NCBI RefSeq assembly: GCF_029946515.1
Contig: NZ_JARZHH010000029.1
Location: forward strand, 1 to 64,000
DNA from: Polyangium sp. 6x1
Lineage (GTDB): Bacteria > Myxococcota_A > Polyangia > Polyangiales > Polyangiaceae
Direction: 5' to 3'
DNA length: 64,000 bases
Within the stretch, counting starts at the first letter, position 1. Every line of letters begins with the position of its first letter. A program made the position numbers and the translations under genes. The notes beneath the pieces are model-generated. The model made no database searches. It was not told where the DNA came from and saw only the letters and a list, made by a program, of their open reading frames with translations. Positions 60,700 through 64,000 of the stretch are shown here, one piece after another.

Positions 60700-61992
60700 A
60701 TGGACTCCGAAACGACGGACAGCCATTCAGACGAGATGAACGCGCTGCGTGAGCGGATCGCGTCTCTCGAGGCAAAGGTCGCCGAGCTCGAGCAGGAGCA
60801 GGACGAGCTTCGCATGAGCGCCGCGCAATCCAGCGCGCTGGTCGCGGCCGTGGCGATGATTTCCTGGTCGACGAACGCAGACGGGACGAGCGGCCTCACG
60901 TCCGCGCAATGGTGCGCGTTCACCGGACAAAGCGTCGAAGAGCTCCAGGGCGTCGGCTGGGCCGATGCCCTGCATCCGGAGGATCGCGCCCACGCGGCGG
61001 CCGCCTGGCAGAACGCCGTCGCCACGCGCAGCATCTACGACGTCGAATTTCGCCTTCGGCGCCACGACGGCGTCTATCACCAGGTCTGGTCCGTCGGCGT
61101 CCCGCACGTGCTCGAAGACGGGAGCATTCGAAAGTGGGTCGGTTGCTGCGTCGACGTCAACGAGCAGCGAGAGATGGAGCGCGCATTGCGCATGAGCGAG
61201 GAGCGCTTCCGCTCGATCACGATGCGCCTGCCCGTCGCCGTATTCGAGACCGACGCCCAAGGGTCCAACAGGTTCGTCAACGAGCACTGGGCGACCGTCT
61301 CCGGGATCCCAGCCAGTGAGGCCTTGGGCGACGGATGGATCCGGGGGCTCCACCCCGACGACATGAATGACGTCGTCGAGAAGTGGCTCGAGGTCGTGAA
61401 GTCCGGAGAGCAAAAGAACACCGTCGACTTCAGGTTCCGCTTGCCCGATGGGACGGTGCGCTGGGTGAGCGCGAGGACCGCGGCCGTGAGGAACGCGGAA
61501 GGCAAGGTCGAGTGTTTCATCGGCACGCTGACCGACATCAGCGACCGCAAGCAATCCGAGCAGCTCCTGCGCGAGACCATGGCGCAGAACGACATCATCG
61601 AGTCGCAACGCCAGCGGCTCGCAGATCTGTCGACGCCCCTCATCCCGATCACCGACAAGATCCTCACGATGCCGCTCATCGGAGCGCTCGATCCCGAGCG
61701 GGCCGAGCAAGTCCTCACGACGCTGCTCGAAGGCGTGAGCCGCACGGGCGCATCCGTGGCGATCCTCGACATCACGGGCGTCGCCGTGGTGGATACCCAG
61801 GTCGCGAGCGCCTTGCTCCGCGCCGCCCAAGCCGCGCAGCTCCTCGGCGCCGAGGTCATTCTCAGCGGAATTCGCGCAGAGGTCGCGCAAACCCTCGTCG
61901 GCCTCGGCGCGGAGTTCGGAGGCATCATGACGACGAGCAGTCTCAAGATCGGCATCGATCGCGCAATGAAGTCCGTCGCGCGCCGCGGGTGA
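60700..61992 (+). CDS. RsbR-like PAS-PAS-STAS stress regulator
   Basis: A 430-residue soluble protein: an N-terminal coiled coil (ALRERIASLEAKVAELEQEQ), two PAS domains with PAC tails (about 45-165 and 170-290: VQAD-type WADALHPEDRAHAAAA; GWIRGLHPDDMNDVVEKWLE), then a C-terminal STAS domain (VAILDITGVAVVDTQVASAL with phosphorylatable Thr residues, and GAEVILSGIRAEVAQTLV). This is the layout of stressosome RsbR co-antagonists, where PAS domains sense a signal and STAS Thr phosphorylation passes it on. No RsbS/RsbT genes are adjacent. The third 403-bp repeat begins 17 bp after the stop. Confidence 0.9.
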   Translation: MDSETTDSHSDEMNALRERIASLEAKVAELEQEQDELRMSAAQSSALVAAVAMISWSTNADGTSGLTSAQWCAFTGQSVEELQGVGWADALHPEDRAHAAAAWQNAVATRSIYDVEFRLRRHDGVYHQVWSVGVPHVLEDGSIRKWVGCCVDVNEQREMERALRMSEERFRSITMRLPVAVFETDAQGSNRFVNEHWATVSGIPASEALGDGWIRGLHPDDMNDVVEKWLEVVKSGEQKNTVDFRFRLPDGTVRWVSARTAAVRNAEGKVECFIGTLTDISDRKQSEQLLRETMAQNDIIESQRQRLADLSTPLIPITDKILTMPLIGALDPERAEQVLTTLLEGVSRTGASVAILDITGVAVVDTQVASALLRAAQAAQLLGAEVILSGIRAEVAQTLVGLGAEFGGIMTTSSLKIGIDRAMKSVARRG

Positions 61993-62009
61993 TCGTCGCG
62001 GGGGCCTGA

Positions 62010-62414
62010 GGCGCCGCGCCGGGGCGCTGCCCCGGGCCCCGCGGGGGCTGTTCGCCCCTCGACCCGAACCAGGGCCAGCCCTGGACCTCTGGGCATCGAC
62101 TGCGCGAAGCGCAGTCGATGCGGGGAGATTTTTTTGAGCTGTCCGCCCCCTCTTTGCTGGGCCAGCCCTGGACCCTTTGGGGAAGAACTGCGCGATGCGC
62201 AGTTCGTCCCACAGGCCGTTGGTGGTACCGCGTTGCCGGTTGAACCGTCCGCGCGGCCGTCTTGGTTGGCAGGGTCGTTCGTGGTCTTGAACCGGCTGTT
62301 CGATGAACTGCGCATCGCGCAGTTCATCGATCCTCAGTCCAGCGCGGGCGCTGGTCCAGGTCCAGGAGCGGACAGCTCCTGGTGGGGCCTGGGGCAACGC
62401 CCCAGCGAAACGCT
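62010..62414 (+). repeat. 403-bp multi-hairpin intergenic repeat, copy 3
   Basis: This copy has the same orientation as copy 1 and is 405 bp long. The three conserved hairpins are at about 62094-62120, 62181-62209 and 62300-62331. Most bases match copies 1 and 2; differences fall mainly in loops, and several keep base pairing. It starts 17 bp after the stop of the RsbR-like gene and ends 114 bp before the Rieske gene. It has no plausible coding frame. Confidence 0.9.
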
Positions 62415-62528
62415 TCCCAGATGAGACCCAAAGCGGGGGGAAGATGACTATCCTTCCCTCCTTCGATCGTGTACAGTCTGGTCGAACGCATCCCTCCCCA
62501 CACGGCCCGGACCGACGAGACGTACACC

Positions 62529-63581
62529 ATGCTTGCCCAGCAACGTAGCTCTCTGACGCCCTTCCCGAATGGTTGGTATCTGGCCTCGTACTCGCACCTC
62601 TTGCCGGTGGGCGCCGTCGTGCCGCTCAAGGTTTGCGGGCACGAGCTCGTGCTTTTCCGCGCCGAGGATGGCAAGGCGCATGTCAAGGAGGCGCATTGCC
62701 CGCACCTCGGCGCGCACCTCGGTCACGGCGGGAAGGTCGAGGGAGGTTGCATTCGTTGCCCCTTCCACGGCTGGAAATTCGATGGCGAGTCGGGCGCGTG
62801 CGTGCAGATTCCCTCTGGCGATCGCATTCCCAAAGCGGCGAAGCTCCGGGCGTTCCATGTCCGCGAGGTCTCTGGCATGGTGCTCGTGTGGTATCATGAG
62901 CGCGGGGCGGCGCCGGAGTACGAGGTGCCGCCTTTGCCGGGCATCGACGAGGCGGGATGGTCGCCGTGGAAGCGGACGACGTGGACGCTCGACGCGACGA
63001 TCCAGGACATCAGCGAGAATGACGCGGACGTTTGTCATTCCCCGGCGATGCACACCATTACGGACGACATCCCCGATCTCGCGCTTGGGCTCGTGGAAGG
63101 GCCCGTCTTCACCTGGAACATCAAGATCAAGCCCTCGATTGCGTGGATGGGCCTGCCGTCGTTCGTAAAACTCCCCGAGGACATGAGGACCCACGTCGAG
63201 GTTCGCCGCACGGGGCTCGGGATCGGGTGGATCCGGGCGACCGTCGATTTGCCGTTCGGCAGGAGCACGCGCGTGCAGACGCTCGCGAACACGACGCCGA
63301 TCGACGAGCGCACCATTCGCCTCGACATGCTCCACCGCGTCCGCGCGGCGCCGCTCCGCCCCTTGACCGGGCTCTTCCTGCGCGGCTATGCGCTGACGTT
63401 CGATACGACGGTGGAGGAAGACATCCGGGTGTGGGAGAACAAGGTTTATCTGACGCGCCCCGCCGTGTCGAAATCGGATTGGGGCATCATGCGGTTCCGC
63501 CAGTGGGCGAAGCAGTTTTATAGCTCCTCGCTCCCGCTCGTCCCGGACGAGCTGGCGACCGCCGCTGCCGGGAGTGATTGA
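62529..63581 (+). CDS. Rieske non-haem iron oxygenase (steroid-type)
   Basis: A 350-residue Rieske monooxygenase. The [2Fe-2S] site is CPHLGAHLGH (Cys57, His59) and CIRCPFHGW (Cys77, His80). The mononuclear iron region is ENDADVCHSPAMH, with Asn/Asp and two histidines four residues apart; a distal Asp is expected. The layout resembles KshA/DAF-36-type steroid or sterol oxygenases more than aromatic-ring dioxygenases. It needs external ferredoxin and reductase. The ATG at 62529 is chosen; a GTG at 62469 would add 20 residues. It may relate to the SCP2/thiolase genes at 25-29 kb, but they are far apart. Confidence 0.88.
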   Translation: MLAQQRSSLTPFPNGWYLASYSHLLPVGAVVPLKVCGHELVLFRAEDGKAHVKEAHCPHLGAHLGHGGKVEGGCIRCPFHGWKFDGESGACVQIPSGDRIPKAAKLRAFHVREVSGMVLVWYHERGAAPEYEVPPLPGIDEAGWSPWKRTTWTLDATIQDISENDADVCHSPAMHTITDDIPDLALGLVEGPVFTWNIKIKPSIAWMGLPSFVKLPEDMRTHVEVRRTGLGIGWIRATVDLPFGRSTRVQTLANTTPIDERTIRLDMLHRVRAAPLRPLTGLFLRGYALTFDTTVEEDIRVWENKVYLTRPAVSKSDWGIMRFRQWAKQFYSSSLPLVPDELATAAAGSD

Positions 63582-63593
63582 GCGGCGGCTGCG

Positions 63594-64000
63594 TCAGCCG
63601 AGCACCGAGAGCACGATCGCCGAGGGGCGCGCGGGATCGTGGTGAACCGTCTGGTCCGCGGCGATGAGCCGCGTGGCTGTGGCGAGCGGCTCGCCGCTGC
63701 CGGGGTTTCTGGCGAAGCGCGGATGCGCGCCGCTCGAGACCTGCACGCGAATGCGATGATTGCGGCGGAAGCGGTGCGCCGTGGGCCAGAGCTCGATGGT
63801 GATGGCCAACGTGCCGTCGGGCCTCGGCGCGGGGCGGCCCGGGGCGAGGCGCAGGATGCCGTCGCAGATGTTGATGGATCGGCCGGAAGGATCGACGTCG
63901 CAGAGGCGGACGAAGAAATCGGTGTGCGGCAAGCTCGAATGCACGAAGAGCTCGGCGGACACGGGGCCGATCACCTCGACGCTGCGTTCGAGTGGCAAGG
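63594..64000 (-). CDS. CocE/NonD-type hydrolase, C-terminal part
   Basis: The last about 135 residues of a minus-strand gene that continues beyond the right window edge. The sequence (PLERSVEVIGPVSAELFVHS, HTDFFVRLCDVDPSGRSINI, HRFRRNHRIRVQVSSGAHPR) is the jelly-roll C-terminal domain of X-Pro dipeptidyl-peptidase/CocE-like serine hydrolases. The catalytic domain lies outside the window. It is convergent with the Rieske gene, the stops being 12 bp apart. Confidence 0.85.
   Translation of the reverse strand, partial: LPLERSVEVIGPVSAELFVHSSLPHTDFFVRLCDVDPSGRSINICDGILRLAPGRPAPRPDGTLAITIELWPTAHRFRRNHRIRVQVSSGAHPRFARNPGSGEPLATATRLIAADQTVHHDPARPSAIVLSVLG

Noticed and set aside
62134-62548. Small ORFs inside the third 403-bp repeat
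   Set aside because: They translate inverted repeats shared by all copies, in both orientations, and have no start signals or coding bias.

Overview
The window looks like a chromosome segment of a myxobacterium of the Polyangiales (Sorangium/Polyangium type). The sequence is very GC-rich with GC-biased third codon positions. It carries a MYXO-CTERM sorting tail on a nine-repeat cysteine-rich secreted protein, a transmembrane Ser/Thr kinase with a long extracytoplasmic domain, an FHA-domain sigma-54 activator, and many lipoproteins. No rRNA, tRNA, CRISPR array or intact insertion sequence was recognised. The taxonomy is an inference from gene content.

Layout. 1-5.8 kb: a partial lipoprotein gene, EthD-like and DJ-1/PfpI genes, an M20 deacylase, a LytS/LytR-type two-component pair and two exported proteins. 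5.8-8.2 kb: first copy of a 403-bp multi-hairpin repeat, then a polysaccharide deacetylase plus glycosyltransferase module. 8.2-16.3 kb: a frameshifted gene, a Ser/Thr kinase, a cysteine-rich lipoprotein, an FHA-sigma-54 activator and a secreted protein. Near-consensus sigma-54 promoters lie on both sides of the activator, and this is the most coherent candidate system here. 16.4-19.6 kb: envelope proteins, a lipoprotein/TPR pair and an SMC/ABC-like ATPase. 19.9-24.7 kb: a second, extended deacetylase-glycosyltransferase operon ending in a GT-C membrane enzyme, followed by the second (inverted) 403-bp repeat.

25-29.4 kb (minus): a lipid/sterol-type thiolase and a multifunctional enzyme (SDR, MaoC hydratase and three SCP2 domains, two of them nearly identical). 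29.5-35.7 kb (minus): VioB-like ferritin fold protein, DUF302, an unknown gene coupled to a DUF5995 gene, a KUP potassium transporter with an Ala/His-rich N-terminus, and a LysR regulator divergent from a redox operon at 35.7-40.1 kb (alcohol dehydrogenase, SDR, aldo/keto reductase, CMD, cupin, cyclophilin-like).

40.1-45.9 kb is a scrapyard. It holds a frameshifted CxCGCG zinc-type gene, half a four-helix-bundle gene, ParA and transposase remnants, hexanucleotide runs and an array of 43-bp repeats, interleaved with an intact ECF-like sigma factor and an AKR/LysR divergent pair. 45.9-49.4 kb (minus) is a set of unknown proteins with a second, unrelated array that also has a 43-bp period. 49.5-52.6 kb: a GAF histidine kinase and a diadenylate-cyclase-like protein. 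52.6-54.5 kb: a MarR-P450 operon. 54.9-60.5 kb: a secreted propeller-like protein, a TetR/Coq4 divergent pair, a DUF1801 protein and the MYXO-CTERM protein. 60.7-64 kb: an RsbR-like PAS-PAS-STAS protein, the third 403-bp repeat, a Rieske oxygenase and the 3' part of a CocE-type hydrolase gene.

Themes: signalling through Ser/Thr phosphorylation, sigma-54 and stressosome-type modules; envelope polysaccharide synthesis in two paralogous modules; and lipid or steroid processing (SCP-x thiolase, SCP2 fusion enzyme, Rieske oxygenase, P450).
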